A model generated the notes under the pieces. The model did not search any database. It was given only the letters and a program-made list of their open reading frames with translations, and was not told the DNA's origin. This document shows positions 10,275 through 22,679 of a stretch of DNA of 64,000 bases, one piece after another. The stretch's first letter is position 1. Each line of letters opens with the position of its first letter. The translations under genes and the position numbers were made by a program. The DNA is from Cordia subcordata (Eukaryota > Streptophyta > Magnoliopsida > Boraginales > Cordiaceae): contig JAPTOF010000003.1 of NCBI GenBank assembly GCA_028554755.1, forward strand, positions 6,595,501 through 6,659,500, given 5' to 3'.

Positions 10275-12811
10275 AAGAACTTGAGAAAAAGAAAGAGACA
10301 ACAGATTAAAATTGTCGTGAAACACAACATAAACAAATCCATCGGTTGGGCGTGAAACGTAACGTTACGTGTTATTAAGCTCGTTATTTTTCTCTCTCTC
10401 TCTTTCAGTGTTTCCCTATTGAAAGGGTTAGTGTGAACCCACACGGAACACACGTGCGATTGAAAATGGGTCCTCCCGAGTCTACACTCTTCGCCTCAAT
10501 TAATTCGTAATCATTTTAATTTTGTTATTATTATAAATTACAAATTGGAAAATATCGTTCATTTTAACGACTCACATTGCACGAAACCTCCTCTAATATA
10601 TATATAAGTCCAATCCAACATTACAGATGTACTGAGCCCTGTGCCCTTCTTTAATTTAACATTTTCTTGCCTCACAATCACATTTACTGATAATATATTA
10701 AAAAAATATATACCCTTTTTCCTTCATTAATTTTGGGCTCTTCTTTATACTTGCATGTGTTTGATTGGGGAAAAAAAATTAAAAAAGAAGAGGAAAAATT
10801 GATGTTCTTGTGATTGAATTCAAATCCCTAAGCCCCATATTGAGTGAAAAGATTGATTAGTTGATCGCTTTGTGGCTTCGCAAGACCCTCCACAACCTCA
10901 CTCTTACTCTTTTATAACCGCAGGCATGTATTTCTTTTTAATCTTCTCTTTTTGGCCCCCTCGATTTTCTTTTTCTTCTTTTTTTTTTTAATTTGTAATT
11001 TCCAGGGTTTGTGTTACTTTAATTAGCGTTTCTGAGTCAGAAATTTCCATTTTTAGTATGTTTTTTGTATTGAATTCTAAGTTATTGCTTCAAGTTTCAT
11101 TTCTTTTGGGAGTTTGTGTTAGTAATTTCGTAATACTTGGTTACTATTCTGGACCCTTTTTGAGGTTAGGGTTTTCACATTTTCCCCAATTTTCTCTCTT
11201 ATCTCTGTGTTTGGATGTGTGTACCTGCATCCCTGTTTGCAGTATATGTCATATATACTCACCTATTTATATTGATAAATTGCATCTTGTGTATTTTATT
11301 TTTCCCTTTGACATCTTATGATCATAATAATGGACTCCATTTTTCACTTTTGAGTTGTTTGATGCTTTTGAGTACTATATGTTTGAGGTCACCCCCAATC
11401 TAGTGAAGAAGTATCCGGATGTTGATGAAATAGTCCCGTGATTTTTAGACCAACTAGCTGACTTTATTGCAGGCAATTGCTTGCCCTCGTCCTCATTCTC
11501 TTCGCACGATTCCCACCTTCTTTTTTCTTCTGTGTTTTCTTTTTGTTTTGATTAGTGGACACGTAGAGGGTATTGATTGAGTAATCAGTTTATTATGTCA
11601 AGCTCCTTTTACTTGTGGTAATTCCATCAGAAATGGTTCAGATGCTCTTAGTGGTTACCCATTTAAGTAATGAGATTTTTACATGTCCGTTCGCTTTTTG
11701 GTTTTCTTTTCTTATAATTATTTTGGGTCATGGGTTTAGCATCCCGTAAATCTGTTGCTGGAATCATGGTGGAACACTGGGGTGCAATTCTTCTGTCAAT
11801 TCCCTACTATGAGTTAGCTGTTTTTTGCTCTGCATTCCTTCTCTACTTAATTGAAATGACCTTCTTGTGTTACGTTTGATAGATTGACTAGTTGAATCCT
11901 CCCTCTAAACTCTATATGATTATATTCAAAAGGTATCCCCTTCCTATTGGGAGCTCTGAATATCTCGCAGTTTCTAGTGTATGCCTGAAACTGGAAATTG
12001 CGATTACTAGTTTTTCCTTTTCTTCCCTTCCTATTGGAAAATGTGGTGTAAAAAGGGAGGCATTTTCTGTAGAGGTGCAAAACAAACAAAATGTAATAAA
12101 AAAAGAGAGGCATTTTCTGTAGAGACACAAAATAAACAAATTGTAATTATATGATAATGGATCACCAAATTCTGCTGTTGTAATTAGATTTTTCAAATAC
12201 CATGGAAATCTTTCTTTGCATTTAGTTAGTCAGATTGTTATAGAACTGGCTCTTAGAGGTATAAGTAGAATGTCTGGAGTTGGGGGAGCATTGTCTAGAG
12301 GATTTACTTCTTCTTAGGGACTTTGACATTTCTCTTGAAGTGGCAAGTTGTTGAAATGCGTTATAATTGGTTTAGATACAATATTATCTTGGACTGCTAT
12401 ATATATTATATAAAGCATTTGGTGATAAGTGCAAAGGACATAGGATGATGGATGTTGACCATTATGAAGTGTAAAATTTGGAATGTTTATTTTAGGGTTT
12501 TTTTTTTTTTTGGTGTGTGTGTGTGTGGAAGTATACATACTTCTACCAAATGGTAGTGAATCTTAATTGTTTTTCCATAATTTGTTTCTAGGGCAGAAAC
12601 TTTTATGAACTTTGGCACTCCCAGCTGTCTGATCAATCAATGTCTTTGGTTTGTTATCTGCAAGTGGCTCAAAGACATAAGAATGCAGTCTCTGTATTCT
12701 TTTATCTAGAAGTGTTTGTGCTTCTTTGATGTAGTACATAGGTTCAACTTCTCTTGATATTAACTACCGTATGAGTGAACATTTCCTTTGAGTGGTTTTT
12801 ATGTTTTTCAG
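10275..12811 (+). promoter_or_regulatory. Putative promoter, 5' UTR exon(s) and 5' intron of the PHD gene
   Basis: No credible protein-coding exon is visible here. A TATA-like 'atatatatataag' lies near 10598-10610, and a possible noncoding first exon follows at about 10620-10925. The stretch to 12811 is T-rich like a plant intron and ends in a good acceptor ('ttatgtttttcag'). It includes a short tandem duplication at about 12050-12147 built on 'aggcattttctgtagag'. The transcription start and first donor cannot be fixed from sequence alone. Confidence 0.35.
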
Positions 12812-12940
12812 GTAACATATCAAGTTGATGAGGAATCTGATAGTTGTTCCAAGAGTCAAAAGCTTGACTTGAGGGTGGAGATTGGTAGTGTAACGTGTAC
12901 TTTGATCGTGGCTCATTTCTTTGCATGTTGACGGGATCTC
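12812..12940 (+). pseudogene. Decayed ancestral N-terminal coding segment of the PHD gene
   Basis: From the acceptor at 12811, the frame that leads into the ATG at 12941 reads TYQVDEESDSCSKSQKLDLR and so on to a TGA at 12929. Relatives of this family carry a similar DEESDSC...Lx(L/V)R(V/A)E stretch, followed by a Cys-rich CNVC...CSSCMH-like motif, as coding sequence. Here 'tgtaacgtgtac...tttctttgcatg' resembles that Cys motif only in a shifted frame. It now probably serves as 5' UTR. The comparison with relatives is from memory. Confidence 0.5.
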
Positions 12941-15900
12941 ATGGAGGCAAATGTTGATGAATCTGGAGAAACCAGTACAGAAAATACAGTGAGTTTTACT
13001 GGTAATGGTGTTGCAACTACTCACACGAGCAGAAAAAATGAAACAGGGAAGCATGGTGAAACAAACAATGTACTTAGCATGAATTCTAGTTGTGATTCTT
13101 CTTCTGAAAATGCAAAATGGAAGCCAAATTCCAGGATTCCTGATGTGTCTGCTGCATCTCGAAATGTGGCTTTGCTTCAAAAGTTTGAGTTCTCCAAAGG
13201 ATCAGAAGGCCTTGATGATGCATCTGCAACCGATATATCTTCACAGAATTCAGGCTTGGTGGAGATACCATCCCCAAAGAGTATGGATGATGCTGGCAAC
13301 TCAATGGAAGACGGCAGACCAATTCCACTGGTGCCTGAATCGAAGGCCTTGGGAGAAGAAAATAAAGATGGTGATAACTTGATGAAGTCATCTGCCTTCC
13401 CTGATACAAAGGATACTCGTGTTCAATCCCATTTGTTAGATGAGAGTGATGATTCTGATATTGTAGAACAAGATGTAAGTCTTGATGCTTTTTCCTTGTT
13501 GATACAATTGAGCAATTCTTCCTGACTTGTTAACAATGAGTCTTTTTCTTAATTTATGTACAGTACTTTCTAAGACTAGATTTATTCTGATATTTTCTTA
13601 ACCATTGGCTTACTGATCTTCCTTTCAACATCCTATTTTAACCGTCAATATGTTTTGTTGCAATATTATTATTTTCTTCTTATCTGAAAGAACAACTTGA
13701 GGTAATTGTGGAAAAACAGAAAACGAAGCCATGTCTTATTCCACTAGGTTGGGTTGGCTATATGGATCTAACAATGCCACTTGTTGCATGAGAGCCATCT
13801 CCTTGTGTGCAAGATCCCATCTCATTATCTCCATCCAATTCTTGTAGCTCTTCCTTTACCTGTCCTTTGCAGTACAAGCTCCATGTTTTCAACTTCTAAT
13901 AGGTGTCTTTATTAGTCACCTTCTAACATGTCCAGACCATCTCAAATGCTTTTGGCCCCAGTCAGGGCTACTCCTATTTTTTCTTGAATTACATCATTCT
14001 AAACCTAATCAGATTTCTCCCTCATCAAATCAAACTCAAGGTAATTTACGTTTTGAGAAATTTATCTTTGGTTTTTATTTTGGGAGGTGGAGTAACAACT
14101 TTTGAAGTCCCAAGGCTCTGGAAACACCAACATTATATTGGTCACATTATTGGCATTAAGTGTTAACTTTTGCGTCATTATTGCCTTTTTCTCCAAGGCC
14201 ATTTTTCCCCACAGAATATGTAGTCTCATAATTCTGATTTTTTGTTTATTGTATGTAATGTTGGTGTTTCTTGAAGTTGCTACAGTTTTCTTCTCTATGG
14301 CATCACTGTTCCTGAAATATTTTTTATTTTTATTTTTCCTGGAAACAGGTCAAAGTTTGTGATATCTGTGGGGATGCTGGTCGAGAAGATTTACTTGCTA
14401 TATGCTGTAGGTGTAGTGATGGGGCTGAGCACACGTAAGCCATAAATCTATTATAATTTCTGTGTTTTTCATAATCATGTATATCTTTGCCTTAGATGAC
14501 ATTGAGTATCTTTTGGCATTCTGATCAATTTATGAAACTACTAATCCTTGTGTTTCAGTTATTGTATGCGAGAAATGTTGGATAAGGTTCCAGAAGGTGA
14601 GTGGCTGTGTGAAGAATGCAGGTATGATGAGGAAATGAAGAGTCAGGGACAAGATAAAATTGCTAAGGAAGAATGCAGGTATGTTGAGGAAATGAAGAGT
14701 CAGGGACAAGATAAAATTGCTAAGGAAGAATGCAGGTATGATGAGGAAATGAAGAGTCAGGGACAAGATAAAATCGCTAAGGAAGAATGCAGGTATGATG
14801 AGGAAATGAAGAGTCAGGGACAAGATAAAATCGCTAAGATGGATGTAAATGATAAAAACCATTCTTCTGGTAAAGTTACTGGAGGAAATCCAAATATATC
14901 TCTGAAATTGGAAGCCAAAGGTGTGGATGAAGTTGACAAATTTAGTACAGAGCATTCAAATATAAAGATCCTCGGGAAAAGACATAAAGATGATGTTGAA
15001 GTGTCTTCTCCAGCTAAGAAGCAGGCTATTGAATCAGTTCTGGGATCCCCAAAGAGATCGATTACTAGCAGTGTTAGTTCACTTTTGCGTGATAATTCAT
15101 CTAGGCAGTTGGAGAGGGGGAAAGAAAAACTCACACATCAATCCTCATCTGGTGCTGTTCTGATCAATGATGATACTGAGTCAAGCCGTACTTCTACTAC
15201 AGGTCCACGAATGCAAGCTCTGCGTGGTAATGTTGTTGATATTTCTCTGTCCTTTATATCTTTGCCTTCCCCCAAAACCATCATCAACCCCCCTCCCCCA
15301 ACAACCCCCCCCCCCCCCGATTTTGCCTGTTGCATGAAATTGATGTCATGTTAATATTATATTTTGGTCTTGGAGTTGAAATCAATTAAAAGATATCTGG
15401 CAACATGTGCAGGTGCTTTCTCGAAGTCAAATTCCTTCAGTTTCATAAGTGGAAGGCCTAAAGTCAAACTTGTTGACGAAGTTGTTCCTTCAAAGCAAAA
15501 ATTGGTCCAAGCACCTTCTTCTCTTGATATAAAAGAGGGACTTGGCAAATCATTAGGCAAATCTATGTCGTTCAAAACTATGAATTCAGGACGTCTTGGG
15601 ACCGGTGAATCTAAAGTGAAGATGTTATCTCCAACTTTTTCTCATAACCAGAATAATAAAGGATTTAAACAAACGAAAGAGCGAAGTCTGTTTGAAAGAA
15701 AGAGTTCTTTCAAATCAGAGAGGCCTTTCCTTAATTCGCCGAGGGTTGGCTCTGGTATTTCAACATCCAAAAGTGATAAAAAACTAGCCTCTCGGGGTGA
15801 AACTGCACTTCCTTCCATAGGCAACAACCGTCAGTCAGAAGCAATTCATTCTGACAGTAAATCAAAAACATTGTCAAAATCATCCGGTCTTGTTTCCCAA

Positions 15901-18900
15901 AGGCCTTCAGATGTTCCTGTTTCTTTAGGTATGATTTAAATTTAACTTTGAGGTGGCATATTGTATGCGTTTTTGCTCCATTTATATGTTCTTTTATCAT
16001 TTTTGTCATCCTTGTTTTGAAATGCTTTTGCTATTCATGTTAATCAGGAGAGGTTAAGAGGCAGTCATCAGTGGCTAATGAACTTGGTGGATCTGAACAA
16101 AAACTAGGCCCCGAGGATGACTCCTTGGTCTCTTATGTCGCTGAGAAGCCTACTTATAATCCTAATGGCAGTCCACCTGATGGATCATCTCAGCCAAAAG
16201 AGTCTGTCAATTTCGGTGGGAAAATGTGGGATGATGGAAATCAATCTAAGCAGAATATTGCTGCAGGTGGAAGAGCTGATATATGCCAGAAATGTAAAGA
16301 AGTTGGTCATTTAACCCAATTTTGTCCATTTGATGGTCATCCTCTTGATGTTAGTAGTGTGAAAAGTTCAAGGGACATAATAAATGGTAGTAATGATCTG
16401 AAAGCTGCAATTGAGGCTGCTAGGCTCAGAAAACCTGGTATATGCCGAAAGTATAGAGTTGCTGATCAATCAAACGACTTATCTCAGGCAAGCAAGAACA
16501 GTGAAGTTGTTTCTCAAGACCAAGCTTTGAGTTCAATCAGCAGGAAAAACACATCCTCTGCAGAGGCAAATGAGGGGCATACAGCAGTTTGGTATTCCAA
16601 TGATTCATGCAAACAGACAGCTGTCGAGAGTGTGAAGCAGTACATGTCACCCTATATGGAAACTTCTATGTCTAGAACAGGAGATGGAGCTCCTGTTCCA
16701 TATGATGAAAAGACCTCCAAAAGAGACTTGTCCTGTCAATTCCCTCCAGCAGTATCTGTCATTTGGAAGATGTTGGCTATTCCAGAGCCTGAATTTATAT
16801 GGCAGTATGACTTTTGACCTTGTCCCTGCTAGGCTTCATCCCCCTCTTATCCCTTCCTCCCTCTCTGTTTTTTCTTTATATCTGGGGCTTTTAATGGATT
16901 TTCTTGAGTTTGTTCATCATGAAAATTGGTTTCCCTTGTGCATTTTTTTTTCCAGAGGAAATTTTGAGGTTTGCAGAAGTACGAGAGTTGAGTTATGTGA
17001 GGGCATTCAAGCTCATTTATCAACTTGTGCATCGCCTAAAGTTCTTGGAGCGGTGAATAAGTTTCCGCAGAAAATTGTATTAAATGAGGTACCACGCTTG
17101 AGTACATGGCCAACACAGTTTCAGGAATATGGTGTTAGAGAAGATAATGTAGCGCTCTATTTTTTTGCTGAGGATGTCTGCAGGTGGATATCTCTCTTCT
17201 ATGATTCTTGGTTTCATGTCTTACCTTCCGTAGTATATACTGAAGTCATGTTTTTCTATTCCATCTAAAACACCTTATTGCTTATGACACAGCTATGAGA
17301 AGAGCTACAAGATTTTGTTGGAAAATATGATAAAAAGTGACCTAGCTCTTAAAGGAATCATTGATGGGATTGAACTCTTGATATTCCCATCAACTCAGCT
17401 TCCTGAAAATGCCCAGCGTAAGGATTATCATATGGCCATTCCTTGTAAATTTTTTCCAATTGATGAGTGGGGGAAAAAAAAAATTTCTTAAGTTTCGTTT
17501 GTTATGTATGTACTTATCAGCTTTGTATGGTTTATCCTTGTCTCTAATAACAGTTCGATCGACGATTTCTATGGGAATGGTTTATGTTGGGAACCAATTA
17601 ATCTTCATTATTTCTTATTAGTTAGCCCTGCCTGTCATGGTAGTCTATACTTAGATGTGAGTCTCTAAACTTTCTTTCATTATTTTAGGTTGGAATATGT
17701 TGTTCTTCTTATGGGGTGTTTTCAGAGGAAAGAAAACAAGTTGCTCACAACAAATGCCTGGCTTCCCAAAACAATCTTCTGATCGAGATATCCCCACAGC
17801 TATCATGTCCTTGCCTGAGAATATATGCTCACTTGGGCATATAGACAAGGATTTGTCATCTGATGGAGCTTTAGTAGCTGAGCTGCCTGCTTCAAAAGAT
17901 GGATATGGTGCTCGCAAGGTACCTTCACTAATTCGAGCGGAAGAATCTAAGCAAATAAATGTAGGACACCATGATGCTAGATTGGATTCCTATTCAGTGT
18001 CCTCTCAACAGAATAGCAGTATGAAGTCATGCCAAGAGATTAGATGCACTGTTAGTTCCCTGGAATTTCTTATTCCCTTATTTTGTGTGCATAGCTTATG
18101 CAACTATGTTTCCTTTCCTCTGGTAAAATGTAGTTCATATCTTGATTTTCACCATCTAGTTATGGATAAAACTTATTGTGCCTTATTTACCTTTGTTTCT
18201 AAACGACTAGATGAAATCTCTGAATGGGATATGAAATAGATTTATACAGATTGTTATTTCCTGGTGTACCTATAGGTTTGAAGCATTAAATATAAAACAA
18301 AGACTTAAATGGTGTGGGGTAATTTTGCTTTAGGACCTCCTGTTAAGGCAAGTTTTTGTAGATCAGATATGTAAGCGGATGTCCTTTTGAAATACACCAG
18401 GTCCCATTCTTTCCTTTAGTGCGTTAGTGTAGATATTGAGAACAGCAAAGTAGTTAAGTCCATGTACTCTTTCCCCCAAGTACATGAAAAGAAATTTGTG
18501 CTGCATTTGCTTCTTATTGTTTAGACTTTATTTTATATTTTCCTATATTGCTGAACTTCTATGGAGTCTACTGAGAATGATATTACATTTGAGTTCTGGT
18601 TCACGTGGAGTTGTCTTTTGTCTCGTGTCAAATTTGCTGTCATCGAGGCTATCATATTGTTTCAACCAATGGGCAATCATTTAATAGTCCTTATGCTTTT
18701 GTTGGAAATAATGTTACCCAGTAGGTGATGGATCAATGTTTCATATTGTTTTTACCCCACACAACCCCCCTCCAATATTGTTCCTGTTCATCATGGAAAG
18801 CTTGTACGGATAATGACATGCAACTGCCACTTGAAAGAGCTTTAGGCTCATCTATTGGGGCATAAGATGTTTGCGATGGAAAATATTTCCAAGAAATATT

Positions 18901-20875
18901 TGCAATGATGAAATTCTGTCGCGTACCATTTTTGGGTCTGTTTAATATTTGAAGAACAGTTGTCTCCATGAAATAAGTAAACAAAACTACTGGCATAGCT
19001 ATGTCTACTATTGCCCTTCTACATTTCTCAGCATTCAACGTGTCTATCCAAAGAAATATGCGTATGTACAGAGTATACCTTCAAATGTGAACTTTTTTAT
19101 GAAGTATTCATATTGCAGATTTTATAACAAAAAAGGGATATACACAGATTCCTATATATATATATACGTCTGTTTGGATACATTAAAATAATGGTAAAAA
19201 TTGATGTTCGTATTTGAGGTATATGATGTGTGAGCAAATGATGGATGAAGAGGGGTTCGTTTTCGAGGAAAATATGCTTTTCTCTGGAAATAGTCTTCAA
19301 ACAGAAAGATGATAAGAGAGACTAGTGGTTAATCTATGTAATCGGAAAAGACTGCTGTGTGAGAACCCAGTAGATGGCAATCATATTTTTGCAATATGTG
19401 GGATTGCCTCCTCACTGATGAGGTTCATTGTCATGTCATTTACTCTTCCTTTGATTCGGCTGTTTTCTCCTATTGTAGGTCAATAACAAGAATCTCGTCC
19501 TGGGTGCTCGTTAGCTCAATCGTGGCAGGTTTTGGCCATTATTTGTCAGTTGTCACAGCCATAAGCTGCCTAGTAGCTTTGGGTGTGCACAATCATATCC
19601 GTTCTCCCTTAATTATTTTTTGTTTTTGCTTTGAGGTGCTGGAGTTGTGCGCTTTATGTTTAAATTAGGAAGGGCAATAATTATCCAAGTCCGGACATGT
19701 TTGTCAAATATTTGCTCGCAACTGCTGTTTCTCTTCTTCCTCTTCCCTGTTATTGTTTTGGTTTTTCTTTGTGTAAAAACTTTCACTTCTAACATTGTCT
19801 TTTGAGTTGATATTGATTTCTCTCAAGTATGCTATAATATGTGTATTATATTTCCCTGTAGGAAGGAGGTGCTGATGCAAACTGCAAACGTGAGACTGGA
19901 GAAGTCCAGGGGCCTGTTCAAGCTTCTGGAATAGTTGTTCCCAATAGAAGTGAGTTTATGCCCTTGCGGCAGGACAACCTGCTTGCTGCATGTGATGTGG
20001 CATCTTCACAAAGCAAAGCTGAAGGAGTTTCATCAAGTAAGCCAATATGTAGTAGAGACAAAGTGAATCACGGAGATATTTTAGGAGATGGATTGAACAA
20101 GGAAGCAGCTGCTCTGGGGAGAGATACAGCAAGCAGGGAACAAATAATAGAGGATCTCAATAGCAGGCACTTGGAAGAGGAGAAACGGTCACCTGAAGAC
20201 AATGTAATCGTATCAGATGCTACTTCCTCTGGTGCCAGTCAGATAAGAAAAATAGATGATGATGAGGATGAGGGTGTAATTGTGTTTTGCACAAACAATG
20301 GGCAGAAGGCTGGTTCTGATGGATTCTGTGGAAGTAATGATCAATATAATTCTTCCTGTCATGGTTTTGGATTACAGATGCAGGGTTTACCTTCTAGCTC
20401 TACTACAGGAAACAGGCTCAGGCGGGTACGGCATGATTGGGTTAGCCAGGATGAAGCTCGTCAGGGGACTACCAACACGAAGTCTGGAAGTGCTGAAAGG
20501 TATTTCTTCCCCATTGATCTAGATACTGTGAAGGATGCGAGTTTAGTAGATAAGTCCGTGCCTTGGAGAATGCATCCACTGGATGATGAGCTCCATCACC
20601 GAACCCCTAACCTTGAGCTTGCATTAGGGGCCGAAATAAAACCATTAGCGGCAGGACTCCCATCTTTTCAAGTGGACAAGAAAGCTCCATCATTTCAAGT
20701 GGACAAGAAAGTTAATCAGGATCATGATCTAGAGAAGGTAGCCAAGGAAGAGGAGGATGATATATCTGCTTCGCTCTCCCTGTCCCTTTCATTTCCCTTT
20801 CCAAACAAGGAACAACACTTGACATCTCTTAAAACTGAGAAGCCGAGGAGAGAAAAGCAGCATGTTAACCCTTGA
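12941..20875 (+). CDS. AIPP2-like: PHD-finger protein, AIPP2/PAIPP2 family
   Basis: Nine coding exons join in frame: 12941-13474, 14349-14434, 14559-15226, 15413-15928, 16048-16804, 16956-17183, 17293-17417, 17689-18050 and 19862-20875 (4,290 nt, 1,429 aa). A C4HC3 PHD finger spans residues 179-227 (C182, C185, C197, C200, H206, C209, C224, C227). A CCHC knuckle is at C681, C684, H689, C694. The family core domain, about 837-990, includes GIQAHLSTCASPKVL, VPRLSTWP, YFFAEDV and WNMLFFLWGVFRG. Near the end, L1397-L1401 form an LxLxL (EAR-like) motif. In Arabidopsis the PHD proteins AIPP2 and PAIPP2 work with a BAH protein and the CTD phosphatase CPL2 in nuclear, H3K27me3-linked repression. That role is inferred here by family. 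The start is the first ATG after an in-frame TGA at 12929. Oddities are a 19-aa repeat and a decayed N-terminus. Assignment to AIPP2 versus PAIPP2 is not resolved. Confidence 0.88.
13725..13995 (-). mobile_element. RTE-type LINE 3' fragment in intron 1
   Basis: On the minus strand, sequence around 13925-13970 reads an LRW(F/S)GHVRR-like motif, the conserved C-terminal segment of RTE/BovB-type LINE reverse transcriptases in plants. Further 3' (lower coordinates) it reads SYKNWMEIMRWDL and then a (V/S)xPN-like end. Frameshifts and stops are present. It is a 5'-truncated relic lying antisense in the intron between coding exons 1 and 2. Confidence 0.5.
14611..14838 (+). repeat. 57-bp in-frame tandem repeat, four copies, in the PHD gene
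   Basis: Four consecutive 57-bp units encode EECRYDEEMKSQGQDKIAK four times (residues 225-300); one copy has Val for Asp (RYVEEM). The first unit includes C227, the last zinc ligand of the PHD finger, so each further unit adds another EEC at the border of the finger. The copies differ by only a few bases, so the expansion is recent or homogenised. Confidence 0.95.
15294..15319 (+). repeat. C-rich homopolymer tract in intron
   Basis: A run of about 14 C, preceded by 'ccccctcccccaacaa', lies in the short intron 15227-15412 of the PHD gene. Length variation and sequencing error are both likely here. Confidence 0.8.
18051..19861 (+). other. Long last intron of the PHD gene
   Basis: This 1.8-kb stretch begins GT at 18051 and ends 'ttccctgtag' at 19861, and the flanking exons join in phase 0. 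It holds T-rich intron sequence and a (TA)n tract near 19155-19168. No further exon of the family core was recognised. A small alternative exon cannot be excluded. Confidence 0.6.
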
Positions 20876-21250
20876 TTGCGCCTCCTCGGAGGCATCATGG
20901 ACAAGTAGAGGGAGGGTGCCTATCTTGTTGTGTATTGTATATGGTTGGGGGTTAAAGAAGGATCATGCATGCTGATCTTTGCAGTACGTTACTTTGTAGT
21001 TTATTAGTGCAGGGTTACAGCTGTTTGTATATAAGAAGAATAGATTAAAAGTTCTTTTTCTGGTGCGGTCAAGAAACATATTTGAACGGACCAGTTTAAT
21101 ATGTGGTTGTACTTTCGCCTGGCGCAGAATCCAGAATGATAGTGTAGGTAATAACACAAGGTTTGAGGAGGAAAATGATGGTATAAGAAAAAAGAGTAGG
21201 AGAATACAAAAAATATAGGAATAGAAATATAAGACAAAAGACCTAAGAAA
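20876..21250 (+). other. Probable 3' UTR of the PHD gene
   Basis: Sequence between the TGA and the AT-rich intergenic DNA, with no other coding signal. No canonical AATAAA was pinpointed, so the 3' end is approximate. Confidence 0.4.
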
Positions 21251-21821
21251 GAAAAAAAACCATGGTGGGTGGTTTGTTAAGAGGGGATTTTATATGGTAA
21301 AAGAGGTCTCTAGGCTTGAGTCTTTGGTGTGTGGTACTGGACGTCTCCTTGCTTATCGTTGTATAATGGCTTCAAAGTTCTTCAAATGTAGACAATCAAA
21401 AGTATGTGGCCGGCTTTTATATTATCCGAAACTCCATTCGAAAGTTGTTCTTTTAATATAAAGTGGAATTACCATTGGCCATTGCAAAACAAAGATTGCC
21501 TTGTTCGTTTTGTTTCCAGCTAACCATTTTTTATGCTTAAATCTTTTTCTTTTACTAGATGGTACTTGTCCAGTTGTATTGGCCTTTTTTGGGGAAAAAA
21601 GTATTTTATTTTCCCCCTTGAAAAAGACACATTCTTCTTGCAATAATTATTTGGTTTAGTTTTCAAGAAAGTTGAAATTTTAAAACAAAGTTCAAATACA
21701 GGTTTTTGCACAAACAAGCCCTAATATCTCTTAGTTGGAAATATCGAAAAATTGATTAATTTGTCAGCAACATTCAACCCTCAACCTTTGTACAATTGCA
21801 TTAGCCTAGATACCAAGGTTA
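21251..21821. other. Intergenic, no gene seen
   Basis: AT-rich, with only short chance reading frames on both strands. Confidence 0.45.
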
Positions 21822-22216
21822 TTATTATTAGGGTTAATTCCTTCTATAGTCCTTGGACTATTAATTTTGTCGTATTTTATTTCCTTAACTTTAAAATGAA
21901 CTTTCTAGTCTTTGGACTTTCACCAGTGGACACCCTTTGTCCTTTAAGCCAATTCATTAGTTTTTTAACATTAAAACCACATGAGACATTGATTTTGAAG
22001 TTGATCTCTCAATTTTGCCCTTGAAAATGAGTTGTTTTACATGTCTCTTTGCGTCTCACATGATGTTCACGCTAGAAAAATGGACTTCGCTCGAAAAATG
22101 AATATTGTCCCACTTATGAAAGTCCAAGGACTAAAAGGTTTAATTTAAAAATTGAGGACTAAAATGCAATAAAGTTAATAGTTTAGGGTTATAAAAGGAA
22201 TTAACCCTTATTATTA
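21822..22216. mobile_element. Mutator-like MITE with 9-bp TSD
   Basis: The element is 21831-22207 (377 bp). Its ends are inverted repeats: GGGTTAATTCCTTCTATAGT on the left, and GGGTTAATTCCTTTTATAAC as the complement of the right end; similarity continues for about 50 bp. TTATTATTA sits on both sides (21822-21830 and 22208-22216), a 9-bp duplication typical of Mutator-type insertion. That site is low-complexity, which weakens this one point. No coding capacity. Confidence 0.75.
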
Positions 22217-22485
22217 TTATTACCAATATACATGTCTCATTGATGACGTAGAAACTTGAATTAGTAATATGGATTATAGGTTGCGCTCTTATGTTCGCAA
22301 CCCTACAAAGCAATGAGCAAACAATAGGGGTTATGTATTCGAAGAAGGGTTTCGAGAGTCAAGTCTACATTTGTCACCAGTGAAGAAATATTTTGATACT
22401 TTAAATCACTATATGTCATGAGAGAAAAATGAAGTAATGAACCTAAGAAGGTGTGTAATCAACTATCAGTTAATTAAGTTATTAG

Positions 22486-22613
22486 TTATCCTAATAGTTA
22501 ATTGTGTTAAATAATGTCAGTGTAATTAATAACTATTTAAATAGATGATTTATCCTAATAGTTAATTGTATTGAATAATGTCGATGTAATTAATAACTAT
22601 TTAAATAGATGAT
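22486..22613. repeat. 64-bp tandem duplication
   Basis: 'ttatcctaatagttaattgt...aatagatgat' occurs twice in tandem, starting at 22486 and 22550, with a few mismatches. A similar short direct repeat, 'gaacatatactatg(c/t)accctta', follows at about 22627-22678. Confidence 0.85.
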
Positions 22614-22679
22614 TGTGTTGGATACAGAACATATACTATGCACCCTTAGCTTAGAACATATACTATGTACCCTTAATTT

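Noticed and set aside
11847..12196. Overlapping open frames on both strands upstream of the PHD gene
   Set aside because: They arise from a short tandem duplication and low-stop composition; no domain, no splice partners, and all lie in the likely 5' intron.
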